Below, piece by piece: positions 50,645 to 60,138 of a stretch of DNA of 64,000 nucleotides; position 1 is the first letter of the stretch; the number at the start of each line of letters is the position of its first letter. A program made the translations under genes and the position numbers. Source of the DNA: Nitzschia sp. DOCU1. Taxonomy: Eukaryota; Bacillariophyta; Bacillariophyceae; Bacillariales; Bacillariaceae. The stretch is from NCBI GenBank assembly GCA_951394045.1, contig OX595991.1, positions 868,001-932,000 of the forward strand. Direction: 5' to 3'. The notes beneath the pieces were generated by a model. The model made no database searches. It saw only the letters and a list, made by a program, of their open reading frames with translations, and had not been told where the DNA came from.

Positions 50645-52600
50645 TCATTGTGTGCTAAGAAAACTTGATCTTTTCGGGAAACCAAAGCGCTCATTCTCCA
50701 GGTCTTCTCGGAACATTTCGTTCAACCAGCTATCCATTGTTGGCGTATAATTAGACAATACAGCCGTAATTGCGTCCTTCTCGTGTCCGGTCGGCGCAAA
50801 AATATGCTTTGTACCATCCGCTCCCCAGCCAGAGGCTCCAACCTCCTCCCAAGCTCCAATGTTTTCCAGTAGGCGTTTTGAATCTTCTTCGATGGATTCC
50901 ATGCTTCCAACGAAGTTTACGTGATCCCAATACTTTGGTTCCATTCGATGGCTTTGAAGTTCCCACTGGTCGCTTTTGCAACTCTGTGTAAGATTGACAA
51001 AGAGTGTGAGGGTCTTGGCGTGCTTTGCACATTTTCTTTTTATCGGACAGCATTGTTTCTGAACCTCCTCATCGTTCGTGGACATATGCGCAAAGATTTC
51101 CAAGAAACGTTCCTTGGGATTCCGAACAAAAATGGCCTTTGTCCAGGTTTTGTTTTTAATAAGCTGCTCCGCGTAATCTGCATCGATTTGATTTAGATAA
51201 GTGAGACCGTTGTATTCGGGATCATGGGGAAGACCCTTGGGACCTCCCGTTTCCTTCCAATCCGGCAAGCCTTGCATCCGTCGGAGAGCTTGTTTCCAAA
51301 TTTCGTCACCTACTCGAGGTATCGTGAAAAATATGAGCTTGTACTTTTCCACAACAATGGGAGCGCCGTCCCACCGTCCTTTAGACCAAATCTTATCGTC
51401 ACCTTGGATCCAGAAATCCTTGGTAAGATTGACGCCCCTTTCGTAGCCAAAGTCTGGGTTCGCGTAGTCAGCACCATAGAATTCTTCGATCCTTCGCTCC
51501 AAGCCCGGAGTGAACCATTCCCATATCTTGTATGTCGATCCCGTTGCGTGCTTTTGATCCGTTGGTTGACTTTTAAATAGTGTACCATTTCCGTGCTTGC
51601 CCCATCCTGTCAAACCATATTCCTCCCAGGCTCCGATGCGTTTCATGAGTTCCAGCCCGTCTTTGTCAAGATGTTCAAAATGGCCGATGAAATTGATATA
51701 CTTCCAATACTTCGCCTCCATTCGTTCCATTTGTGGGGTCCAATGCGGATCCGAACAATTGTGGATTAAATCCAAAAAACCGGAACTAGTCTGAGCGGGC
51801 TTGACACAGTCACGCGTTCTACGACAGCACTTGGATCGGACGTGAATTCCAAAATTTCCCAGCGCCTTGTCTAAAAAGGCACTCAAGAACCGAAACTTGG
51901 GGTCTCGAACAAAAATAGCACGTGTCCAATCTGGCCGAGTCATAAGATCATTGGCTTCCTCCACAGTATAGTTCCAAAGATATTTCAATCCATTGACATC
52001 TGGATTGTGGGGCATCCATACCTTGTGATCTTGCGATTTCCAGTCTGGGTAATGCATCATGCGGCGAAAAAGCTGTTTGAAGGTAGTACAAGCAACCTTG
52101 GGGATGGTGAAAAAGATTAATTTGTAGTCTTCAATGACAATGGGAGCCGTATCCCAATCATCGCCCATGCGCCTGTAAATGGAATCAGTAGGCTTAACCA
52201 GCAAGGAACGTTTTTTCGCCTTGCCCCTGCCATGTGGTACTTTCTCCGCCACAACACTGCCTTGAACGGTATCATGGTTGCTGGAAAACTTGGAGGCTTC
52301 GGCCATTTCCTGGTCGCTTGACAGGGAGCGTTTTTTAGCCTTGTTACCAACCTTCTCTGCCATAGCAATACTTGCTTTACTTGTCAGTGGTGAATCCTGG
52401 ACGGCATTCTTATTGCTGGTGAGTCTGGGGGCGTCGAGAGTTTCCTGGTCGAGTAATGATAACGTTGAAGATTGTTGTCCTGCATACAGGACACTGCTGA
52501 AAAGGGTGGCGACCACTGCTATAACAAGAATGTACCATATTAACAATGGGCGACGTTGTGACGGCGGAATATCAGAGGTTCGGGATGGACGTGGCACCAT
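50645..52600 (-). CDS. Double-domain carbohydrate sulfotransferase-like type II membrane protein
   Basis: 651 aa from ATG 52600, chosen because it places a single transmembrane anchor (LLIWYILVIAVVATLFSSVL) near the N-terminus. Two sulfotransferase-2-type domains follow. Domain 1 has the 5'-phosphosulfate loop FFTIPKVACTTFKQLFRRM and the 3'-phosphate motif IFVRDPKFRFLSAFLDKA. Domain 2 repeats both (FFTIPRVGDEIWKQALRRM and IFVRNPKERFLEIFAHM), but CTT becomes DEI and the 3'-site Ser becomes Glu, so PAPS binding is probably lost there. Both domains contain a shared CC...C pattern (SKCCRRTRDC, KQCCPIKRKC) and a MEAKYW/MEPKYW motif. By family it would sulfate glycans in the Golgi. The second domain looks structural or acceptor-binding. 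Confidence 0.85.
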   Translation of the reverse strand: MVPRPSRTSDIPPSQRRPLLIWYILVIAVVATLFSSVLYAGQQSSTLSLLDQETLDAPRLTSNKNAVQDSPLTSKASIAMAEKVGNKAKKRSLSSDQEMAEASKFSSNHDTVQGSVVAEKVPHGRGKAKKRSLLVKPTDSIYRRMGDDWDTAPIVIEDYKLIFFTIPKVACTTFKQLFRRMMHYPDWKSQDHKVWMPHNPDVNGLKYLWNYTVEEANDLMTRPDWTRAIFVRDPKFRFLSAFLDKALGNFGIHVRSKCCRRTRDCVKPAQTSSGFLDLIHNCSDPHWTPQMERMEAKYWKYINFIGHFEHLDKDGLELMKRIGAWEEYGLTGWGKHGNGTLFKSQPTDQKHATGSTYKIWEWFTPGLERRIEEFYGADYANPDFGYERGVNLTKDFWIQGDDKIWSKGRWDGAPIVVEKYKLIFFTIPRVGDEIWKQALRRMQGLPDWKETGGPKGLPHDPEYNGLTYLNQIDADYAEQLIKNKTWTKAIFVRNPKERFLEIFAHMSTNDEEVQKQCCPIKRKCAKHAKTLTLFVNLTQSCKSDQWELQSHRMEPKYWDHVNFVGSMESIEEDSKRLLENIGAWEEVGASGWGADGTKHIFAPTGHEKDAITAVLSNYTPTMDSWLNEMFREDLENERFGFPKRSSFLSTQ

Positions 52601-53169
52601 CAGAGCTTCGTTGGAATTCTTTCTGCCAATTAACCAAGCTGGACAGTGGCACCGTAGCAATCGTAATCGTGGTCGCCCTCTTGCGCTTCTTCTATTCAAT
52701 CTGGCTGGGTCAAGTCTCAGGAGATACAGAGATGCATTCCACTCTGCTGGGATCCGGTGCGATCGATTATCCCAATGGCGACCTCTCTATCGCGCAATGA
52801 CCGACCGCAAAGGTCATCGTTGTGCCGCAGCAAAAAGTGAGAAAAATGATACGTGGTGGCGGGTCCCGTTCACACACAGACACACAGACACAGACAGACA
52901 GTGACAACGGATGATGATTGATTCCCCCGACTGCAAGGATCTACGTACGTCGCATGGACGCAAAACAAAAAGATCGCCATGTGTTTCTAGTGTATCTTTT
53001 TCGATCTGTGCAGCGTCCTTGATCTATCCACCGACGCCCCGCATTTTGTCTGTTGCGAGGAAAATGTGGTTGGGGTTTGGCATCCACCACAGCTACCTAT
53101 AGTCGTCTACTAGCTAACAGGCTGGTTGATTATGTAAGGAGACCACTGGATCGATCTTTGTCTTTTGCC
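52601..53169. other. Divergent promoter region with CACAGA microsatellite
   Basis: It contains a CACAGA/CAGACA-rich simple repeat at about 52870-52902. An open minus-strand frame continues upstream of the sulfotransferase ATG but starts with TTG. No separate gene. Confidence 0.45.
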
Positions 53170-54636
53170 ATGATTTTACGACAACTTGGCTCTCGGCGCC
53201 CCACCAGTGTTCACTACCATTTTCGTCGTTGTTTCACAACCGTATGCGATTCTGCCACGAGGCAGTTTCACCAACCAGCTGCTGCTTTGGACGCCTTGGT
53301 CACTTGCCTTCCTGGACTGGAGCCCATTTTGTCCTCCGAACTACGATGCATGGGGATTCTCCACCATAGCCTGCCTCATGGTGCCAAGTTGACGCAAGCG
53401 TCGATTGCCGATATATTCCGCTCCAACTTGTACCTAGGAAGTGCTTCTACGATCCTCCTTCAGTGCGGCAAAAGTTTCTCTGCCAAAGGCCTCGCCGAAC
53501 TACGTCGAAAGACGGCGAAACTTGCGTGGGGCGAAGTACTTGCCAACAACAACAATGTGCGTCTACAAGCCAGAGTTACTGCATCCAAGAGCAAATTGTA
53601 TCATTCAGAAGCGATAGAAAGTCGCGTGATTGCTGGAGTATATGAAGCCCTTGGGTACGATATCCCTGACGATCGCACGACGGTGGAGTATCCCTCATCC
53701 ATATCGGAGGACGCCCCGATGGTGAAATTGGAAGTGCAAATCGTGAGAGACCACGTCGATATTTGGCTCAATGCCTCCACTACGCCACTTCATCGCCGAG
53801 GATATCGCCTGCAAACTGGCAAAGCTCCTCTACGAGAGGATCTTGCCTATTCCATGCTATATGCGGCTGGGTGGATTCCAGCATGGGAAAACAAGACGCG
53901 ACAAGAGGGATCGTCACTGACTCGAAGCAGCAACGCAATGCTGTTCGACCCGCTATGTGGATCCGGAACCATTGCCATTGAAGGTGCGGCTATGCTTGCG
54001 AGTCTCCCTCCGGGCCGACTTCGACCACCACCACTTCAAGGCACTCAATTTCAAAACAATTTGCTTCACGAGGAGTTGCTAGCTGATGCGCAACAATCAT
54101 CACCGTTCACAAACCTAGGAGCAACAACAGCGTCTCCATCTCCCCTTGTCTTTGCTTCCGATCGCGACGCTGGCGCTGTTTCCGCAACAAGAGCCAATGC
54201 CGAACGCGCTGGAGTACTATCCTATATGGATATTCAATGCACTGCCGTATCCGCTCACCCACTCTGGTCTACAGTAGACGAAGGGCACGATATTGCGGAT
54301 CCATTGGTAATTCCCCAAATGTTGGTGGCCACAAATCCTCCCTTTGGCAAGCGCGTGTCTAAAGCAGCCGCCTCTCCGACGACTATTAATACGAGGGAGA
54401 ATACGAAGCAACTGCTCCCCCTTTATCAGTCATTGTGGAATCTTACTACAAGTCGGCCGAATACGGATGCGGTTCTGCTTACCCATCGGAAGGACCTGAT
54501 GAAAATGGCGGGATGGAAAGTCAAGGAATTGTTTCGATCCACGCACGGCGGTCTATCAGTATGGGTTGTCGGAACGCAAGCAAGCGCATTCTCCTCCCCT
54601 GCCAACATAGACGAACCGGAACTCGGAACATTCTAG
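53170..54636 (+). CDS. THUMP-domain RNA (guanine-N2) methyltransferase, organellar
   Basis: 488 aa from ATG 53170, single exon. The first ~35 residues (MILRQLGSRRPTSVHYHFRR) are Arg-rich and lack acidic residues, as in a mitochondrial presequence. A THUMP-type RNA-binding region follows at ~45-200, beginning DALVTCLPGLEPILSSELRC and including RLQARVTASKSKLYHSEAIE. The Rossmann methyltransferase has the family bridge LHRRGYRLQTGKAPLREDLA, motif I FDPLCGSGTIAIEGA, SDRDAGAVSATRANAE and catalytic NPPFGKRV. This is the RlmL/RlmK N-half (YcbY, COG0116) family, which makes m2G in large-subunit rRNA in bacteria; related eukaryotic Trm14/THUMPD enzymes modify tRNA. Organelle rRNA is the likely substrate here by targeting; this is inferred. 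Confidence 0.88.
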   Translation: MILRQLGSRRPTSVHYHFRRCFTTVCDSATRQFHQPAAALDALVTCLPGLEPILSSELRCMGILHHSLPHGAKLTQASIADIFRSNLYLGSASTILLQCGKSFSAKGLAELRRKTAKLAWGEVLANNNNVRLQARVTASKSKLYHSEAIESRVIAGVYEALGYDIPDDRTTVEYPSSISEDAPMVKLEVQIVRDHVDIWLNASTTPLHRRGYRLQTGKAPLREDLAYSMLYAAGWIPAWENKTRQEGSSLTRSSNAMLFDPLCGSGTIAIEGAAMLASLPPGRLRPPPLQGTQFQNNLLHEELLADAQQSSPFTNLGATTASPSPLVFASDRDAGAVSATRANAERAGVLSYMDIQCTAVSAHPLWSTVDEGHDIADPLVIPQMLVATNPPFGKRVSKAAASPTTINTRENTKQLLPLYQSLWNLTTSRPNTDAVLLTHRKDLMKMAGWKVKELFRSTHGGLSVWVVGTQASAFSSPANIDEPELGTF

Positions 54637-54693
54637 CTTGTATAGCGGACTGTATTTTTTAAAGTGCTAGATTGCAGACTTTTCCTCATATCT

Positions 54694-56256
54694 TCATCCC
54701 AAACTGAGTAGAGGCGTGCTTTCCGATGCATGTTCCGCGGCGGACAGTGCTGGTTCCTGTGGAGGTTGTTGGGTTGCGGAAAGCCTTCGCTTAGCAGCAG
54801 TCTTACGAGCAAACCTCTGAAGCTTCTCCGCGGCCCATTTGGTCAGGGTTGCGACAGCCCGATCTCTATCCCTGATATCGATTTCGTCGTATATCCTGGT
54901 TTGTAATATTGATTCGAGAACGTCTTCCAAAGTGACAATGCCCATGAAACCACTCTCCACGGGGATGTGTTTATTTGCCAGAAGCGCTCTATTTGCCAAG
55001 TCCGGACGAGCACATACAAATGCCATCAAACTACCCCCACTCCGCAAAAGCTTTAGCAAATCTACCAAATTGCTACGCGGCGAAACACAGTCTGGCCGCA
55101 CTAGCGGCAGCGTGCTTACTTCACGTTCATGATCCCAGTCAATAAGCATGAGTTGACGTGTCATGAGGAACCCAAGTATACAATCTCGATTGGTTTCTTC
55201 ATCCCTGTCAGGATTATTTCGGTACACTGGTACTCTCGAGTACCCCTTGGCGTAGATTATGGTCACTCCAGCTCTGTCGAGGACGAGGTCATCAGGGATA
55301 GCATAGACTTTTTGACGTGGCGTGTAAACATCTGTCGCAACCTTGGTCTTCATTTGCAAGGCTCCGACAACCACATCGACTTCTTGCTTGTCCATTGGAG
55401 CTGTCAGTTCTCGTTCCAGTGCCGGGGCTTCCTCGTCTGCAGTGGCATCTCTATCCCCCAGACGCTCATTGACCGCTTCGAGCATTTCATGCTTGAGGGC
55501 TCCCCAGTGAGATGTCATTCGTACAGGATATTTTCTCGTCTCATGAGCAGTCATGGGTCGCCCTGAATTCTTTTTGACACGTTGTTCATATTGAATGTTA
55601 ACCAGAGCTGAGAGCTCGTCTCGGTTGTACTCTTCGACTGGTTCGTCGTGTGGCTCGTTGCCATGAACTAGGTAATCGAGCAACATGCTACATGGTTTGG
55701 CGATCGGCCATAAAACAACCAGTAGTATCTTGACAAACGGCACCATATGAGCTGCCAGCATGAGTTGTTGCGGTCCTATAAAGATTGCCGATGGAACAAT
55801 TTCACCAAACAACAATACAAGTGTCGTCGAGAGGACAATGACTAACCACGTCGGGACCATCTTATCGAGAAAGAGTGGTAGAGCCTCATATGCCGATGCA
55901 TTGAGAATCAACAAAGTCACCAGCAAAAAATGCCGATCGTGTAAGATGGGAATGATCGTCGCGGCATATTCCCGTTCGGCTTCATCCAGCGAGCTCCGCT
56001 CAATGATTCGCAAATTGAAAACATCCAGTGTCATGAGGCCCAGAAAGAGACCAGCCACAACAGCGACGCAAAATATCACCACAATAGTCATCATGATATT
56101 GTAAAAGTAAAACCAGTCTTCTTCCTGTTGAGTTTCAAAGTTTTGTTCGAGGAGAAATTCCAAGAGGTCTCGGTGGTGAGTGGCACCGCCGCCGTCGGCA
56201 AAGTGGTTCTCTAGTACAGCCAAGCATTCTTCAACTTGAGATAATGGTTGCGACAT
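54694..56256 (-). CDS. CNNM/CorC-type DUF21-CBS transporter (copy 1)
   Basis: 520 aa, single exon. A short N-terminal region is followed by the CNNM transmembrane domain (DUF21). Its helices are MMTIVVIFCVAVVAGLFLGLM, LLVTLLILNASAYEALPLFL, WLVIVLSTTLVLLFGEIVPS and VKILLVVLWPIAKP, including the conserved small-residue/Pro elements GLFLGLMTLD and GEIVPSA. A CBS pair spans about 300-450 (VYTPRQKVYAIPDDL...YSRVPVYRN, and MTRQLMLIDW...SLMAFVCARPDLANRAL...GFMGIVTLEDVLESIL). The tail is Arg/Lys-rich. CNNM and CorC proteins export or sense Mg2+, with ATP-Mg bound by the CBS module. It forms a direct tandem pair with the next gene; the CBS regions are nearly identical in places. Confidence 0.9.
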   Translation of the reverse strand: MSQPLSQVEECLAVLENHFADGGGATHHRDLLEFLLEQNFETQQEEDWFYFYNIMMTIVVIFCVAVVAGLFLGLMTLDVFNLRIIERSSLDEAEREYAATIIPILHDRHFLLVTLLILNASAYEALPLFLDKMVPTWLVIVLSTTLVLLFGEIVPSAIFIGPQQLMLAAHMVPFVKILLVVLWPIAKPCSMLLDYLVHGNEPHDEPVEEYNRDELSALVNIQYEQRVKKNSGRPMTAHETRKYPVRMTSHWGALKHEMLEAVNERLGDRDATADEEAPALERELTAPMDKQEVDVVVGALQMKTKVATDVYTPRQKVYAIPDDLVLDRAGVTIIYAKGYSRVPVYRNNPDRDEETNRDCILGFLMTRQLMLIDWDHEREVSTLPLVRPDCVSPRSNLVDLLKLLRSGGSLMAFVCARPDLANRALLANKHIPVESGFMGIVTLEDVLESILQTRIYDEIDIRDRDRAVATLTKWAAEKLQRFARKTAAKRRLSATQQPPQEPALSAAEHASESTPLLSLG

Positions 56257-56750
56257 GATGATAATGTGTTGTTGATTACAACGATATTACCACAGCAAAC
56301 AAGACAGAAAGGATTATTGTAGATCAGGTCTTGGAATGGCGTCATGGATGGTCGTTCGTAAGTGTAACACCAAACATCATCATGCTGGGCGGTCGGATTT
56401 CTCGCTCGTTTTTGTCGCTTTTGCGGAAGAAGCTCTCAGAGAAACGGAAACGGGAGAATAAGGGAAAAGATATCTCCGTATCTTTTGATTGGCTCGACCG
56501 AAATCGTCCTCGACGATGATGACGTGAAAATTAAGGACTCATTCGAATACATACGAATGCTCTCGACTCGATGGACCACAAGTCGCCGTCCCAAGGAAAA
56601 ATAGCTACGATGGGCGAGAGGAATCAAAGATCGGATTCTATGCTACTGTATTGATCTGTCCCTTTCAGAGTCACCACCCGTGCCTCCCTTCAGGTTCCAA
56701 GTGGTTGGGGCAAGTAGTACGTTGTTGTTCCTTCCTGATCGCCCGTTCTA
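56257..56750. other. Intergenic region between tandem transporter genes
   Basis: No gene was recognised. It presumably holds the promoter of copy 1 and the 3' end of copy 2. Confidence 0.4.
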
Positions 56751-58361
56751 TTAGACTATACTGCCATGGTCCCCATGTCGACTGTCGGCCTTGAGTATGG
56801 AGGTTTTCTTCTTGAGTAGCGGCGTCTTCTCGGAAATCATAGTCTTGACCAACTTGGTCGGCCTTCTTCTGGTTGGAGACACCGAATGCCTTCGCTTAGC
56901 AGCTGTCTTGCGAGCAAATCTTTGAAGCTTCAAGGCAGCCCATCGAGTCAGCGTGGCGACGGCGCGATCCCGATCCTTGATATCCCCTTCGTCGTATATC
57001 CTGGTTTGCAATATTGATTCGAGAACGTCTTCCAAAGTGACAATGCCCATGAAACCACTCTCGACCGGCAAGGGCATTTCCATCAACAATGCTCGATTCG
57101 CGAGATCAGGGCGTGCACAAACAAAGGCCATGAGACTTCCATTGCTACGCAACAGCTTCAAAAGATCTACAAGATTCATTCGAGGTGAAACACAATCTGG
57201 TCGGATCATGGGAAGAGTTTTGACTTCTCGTTCATGGTCCCAGTCGATCAACATGAGCTGCCTGGTCATGAGGTAGCCGATAACACACGACCGATTAATG
57301 TCACCGTCTCGTCCCTTTATATTTCGATACACAGGGACACGAGAATAACCATTAGCGTAAATATCCGTCATACCCCGTTGATCTAGGACAAGATCATCGG
57401 GAATGGCGTAAATTTTTCGGCGAGGAGTATAAACGTCGGCCGCAACTTTGGTCTTCATTTGCAAAGCACCAACCACGACGTCAACTTCTTGCTTTTCCAT
57501 CGGTGCGTTCAACTCACGCTCCATCGGCGCCCAAGAATCATCGTCTTCGTGGTCCGAATTGTTCGCATTGCGCTCGTTGACCACTTCCAGCATTTCTTTC
57601 TTGAGTGCCCCCCAGTGTGTGAGGGGTCGCACTTTCTCGTTGTATTCCACATTGTGGCGGCGAAACGGAAATTTCTTTCCATTTACTTTATACTTGGATG
57701 ATCCCTCTTGCCGCTCTTCGTACTGAATCTTGACTAGCGCAGACAGTTCCCCTCGGTGATATTCCTCTTGTGTGTGGTCTTCTCCTTCAGGCCCATGAAC
57801 TAAAAAATCAAGGAGCAAACTGCAGGGCTTCGTGACGGGATACAGTAACACCATGATGACTTTGACCAGAGGCACCATGTGATAGCCCAGTTCCAGTTGT
57901 TGCGGACCCATGCAAATTGCTGACGGAATAATTTCCCCAAAGAGCATCACCAATGTCGCCGACAACAAAATCACCACCCAGCCCGGCATGAGTTTGTCGA
58001 GAAACAGAGGCAACGTCTCATAGGCCAGCGCGTCTACAATCAGCAGCGTCACCAGAAGCAAATGCCGCTGCTCGACCACCGGATACAAGGCTTCTGCATA
58101 ACGCTTTTCGTCTTCATCCAGAGAACTTCGAATGATGATTTTCAAATCAAAGGCGTCCAATGTCATGAGACCCAAGAAAAAGCCAGAGCCCATGGCAATC
58201 AAGCCGACCGCAAAAATTGCGCCCAGAATATTGGTCCAGTAGAATCGCTCTTCCTCTTGAGAGTTGGCAAAATCGTGGTGGAGTAGAATTTCCACAAGTT
58301 CCCGGCGACCGCCTTCCCCCACCAAAGCTTGAAGCACTTGGACATCTTCGTCGGAAAGCAT
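56751..58361 (-). CDS. CNNM/CorC-type DUF21-CBS transporter (copy 2)
   Basis: 536 aa from ATG 58361; the frame upstream opens with TTG. It has the same order of domains as copy 1: DUF21 helices (AVGLIAMGSGFFLGLMTLDA, LLVTLLIVDALAYETLPLFL, WVVILLSATLVMLFGEIIPS, VIMVLLYPVTKPC), then the CBS pair with VYTPRRKIYAIPDDLVLDQR, YSRVPVYRN, MTRQLMLIDWDHEREV and GFMGIVTLEDVLESILQTR. Long blocks are identical to copy 1 while the extracellular/luminal loops and tails differ, so this is a tandem duplication followed by divergence. Role by family: Mg2+ (or other divalent cation) efflux across the plasma membrane or an organelle membrane. Confidence 0.9.
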   Translation of the reverse strand: MLSDEDVQVLQALVGEGGRRELVEILLHHDFANSQEEERFYWTNILGAIFAVGLIAMGSGFFLGLMTLDAFDLKIIIRSSLDEDEKRYAEALYPVVEQRHLLLVTLLIVDALAYETLPLFLDKLMPGWVVILLSATLVMLFGEIIPSAICMGPQQLELGYHMVPLVKVIMVLLYPVTKPCSLLLDFLVHGPEGEDHTQEEYHRGELSALVKIQYEERQEGSSKYKVNGKKFPFRRHNVEYNEKVRPLTHWGALKKEMLEVVNERNANNSDHEDDDSWAPMERELNAPMEKQEVDVVVGALQMKTKVAADVYTPRRKIYAIPDDLVLDQRGMTDIYANGYSRVPVYRNIKGRDGDINRSCVIGYLMTRQLMLIDWDHEREVKTLPMIRPDCVSPRMNLVDLLKLLRSNGSLMAFVCARPDLANRALLMEMPLPVESGFMGIVTLEDVLESILQTRIYDEGDIKDRDRAVATLTRWAALKLQRFARKTAAKRRHSVSPTRRRPTKLVKTMISEKTPLLKKKTSILKADSRHGDHGSIV

Positions 58362-59148
58362 GATTAATACTACGACCTCTCCTCCAAAAGTTAAAAGTGT
58401 CCTTTCCAATGACTGTCGTTACTCGCACTCAAATCCACACAAAGCTTATAGCAACACCTTTTGCGCTCTTTAGTTTCAAGTGACAAGGATTATTGTGAGT
58501 GCAATGACGCAATGCAAACGGGAAAATTTGTGGAATGTCCCACTATTTGAAATACTTTTGGTGTGCCGTGTCAGTCGTTTGACGTTTCGTGTGGTGATGG
58601 ATGGAGAGAAAGAGACGACTGTATGTCGTCTCCGCGAGGCGAGTCGGCAACTCTATGTAAAAAATCCATACTGATCCTACGTGAGAGGAGGTGGGGCAAC
58701 CAAATCGACCCGTTGGAATTGATAAATAATGGCAATATGATACGGGAACAGAAGAAGATGATTAGTGGTCCAGTGACGCCCTACTTCTGATGAGAAGGAA
58801 AGATTTGAAAGGTAAAAGAGTGAATGCACCGATTCTGTGCCTACTCTAGCAAGATAAACTACTACCGGTAGTGGCTGTGACATTTGACGGAGTTTGTAAC
58901 TGGAGGTGCGGACTTCATAAAAGCGAATTGGCGCACTTCTCCCAGCGGAACTAGACTATGATCTCGTTCGAGCAGACATCATGTGGGATAGTTTCGTTCT
59001 ATGATACATGTAAATGGTCTACAAGAAGAAGGCCATTTTCCAGTTTATCTAGTTCATCTGGCTACATCAATGGACATCGGGCAGGAACGTGCTGCCACTC
59101 TAGAACAATTCCATCTCTCCACCATTCCCCACCTCACAAAACACCCTT
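58362..59148. other. Intergenic region
   Basis: No gene was recognised. A TACCGGTA palindrome lies at 58863-58870. Confidence 0.4.
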
Positions 59149-60138
59149 CTAGTACATGTGCACTGATGCCGTTTTACTTCTCCACAAAGGCTCGTATGGC
59201 TCGTCCTTCAACACTTTGCGCAGGAAACGTTCCACATCGGGAATGTAAGACTCGCTGAAATCGGCAGGAGGTGCATTCGCAAGCTCGTGTCCAGCACCAC
59301 CAATGATAATCGTACGTGACGCCCAGGTGTCCACCAAATGTTGCGTCACTTGAGGTGGAACGTTGGCATCCGCACTCCCCAAAATGAGTAGCGTTGGTAC
59401 CTTGTGCACATTCTCGCTCACTTCCTCCGATGCAGCGGCCATTTCTTTGAAGCTAACAAAGAAATCCATTTGATTTTTAAGGATTTCTTCCGCCTTGAAC
59501 GCTGAGTGCCGAACTGGGTACAAGTCTTTCCCACTCGCGAGAGGCGTAGTTCCTTGAATACAATGGTTCAAGTACACCGCTCGGGCATGGGGGTGGGAAA
59601 CTGGACAGATCGGAATGCAGAACTTGATTGCACCAGAGTCCATTTCATTACACAAGGTAAGGGCAAAAAATCCTCCGCTACTGCTGCCGATAAGACCAAA
59701 AGGCTCATTGTAATAGCGTCTCTTCATGTACTTGGCGACCGAGATGAGATCGCTGACGCTCTTGCCCGTCGCGTATGTTGTCTCCGCTCCGTCCCGAAAC
59801 GTAGCTGTTATTATTGCTATCCCCGTCTGCGCAGCTAATGATTCTGAGATTAACGAATGACTCTCTTTGTCGCCTGTACTGAACATGCCCCCATGGATAA
59901 AAAGTGCGGCAGCCCGTATTCGACCCTTGGGCTTCCACACTTTACAGGGAATCTCGTACCCATCTTTGACGCTCTTGACTTTCACTTCTTCAGTGTTGAC
60001 GTAGTCGCTTGGTTTGCTTGGCTGGTCCCCCATGTCGATGCCTTCGATTGAATTGAATCGCCTTAGAAACAAGGGGGTGATCTTTGGTACCTCTCGATTG
60101 ATTCGGAAAGCGGAACGAAACGTTGCTTGTGAGATCAT
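59149..60138 (-). CDS. Alpha/beta hydrolase, probably mitochondrial
   Basis: 329 aa, single exon. The N-terminal ~28 residues (MISQATFRSAFRINREVPKI followed by TPLFLRRF) are basic and acid-poor, a likely mitochondrial or plastid presequence. The core has the oxyanion motif HGG (82-84) and nucleophile elbow GSSSGG (Ser153). It also has LLILGSADANVPPQ, carrying the acidic residue, and the catalytic His in GGAGHELANAP. This is the dienelactone hydrolase/prolyl-oligopeptidase-like subgroup of alpha/beta hydrolases, with a complete Ser-Asp-His triad. Substrate unknown (ester, lipid or peptide). Confidence 0.85.
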   Translation of the reverse strand: MISQATFRSAFRINREVPKITPLFLRRFNSIEGIDMGDQPSKPSDYVNTEEVKVKSVKDGYEIPCKVWKPKGRIRAAALFIHGGMFSTGDKESHSLISESLAAQTGIAIITATFRDGAETTYATGKSVSDLISVAKYMKRRYYNEPFGLIGSSSGGFFALTLCNEMDSGAIKFCIPICPVSHPHARAVYLNHCIQGTTPLASGKDLYPVRHSAFKAEEILKNQMDFFVSFKEMAAASEEVSENVHKVPTLLILGSADANVPPQVTQHLVDTWASRTIIIGGAGHELANAPPADFSESYIPDVERFLRKVLKDEPYEPLWRSKTASVHMY

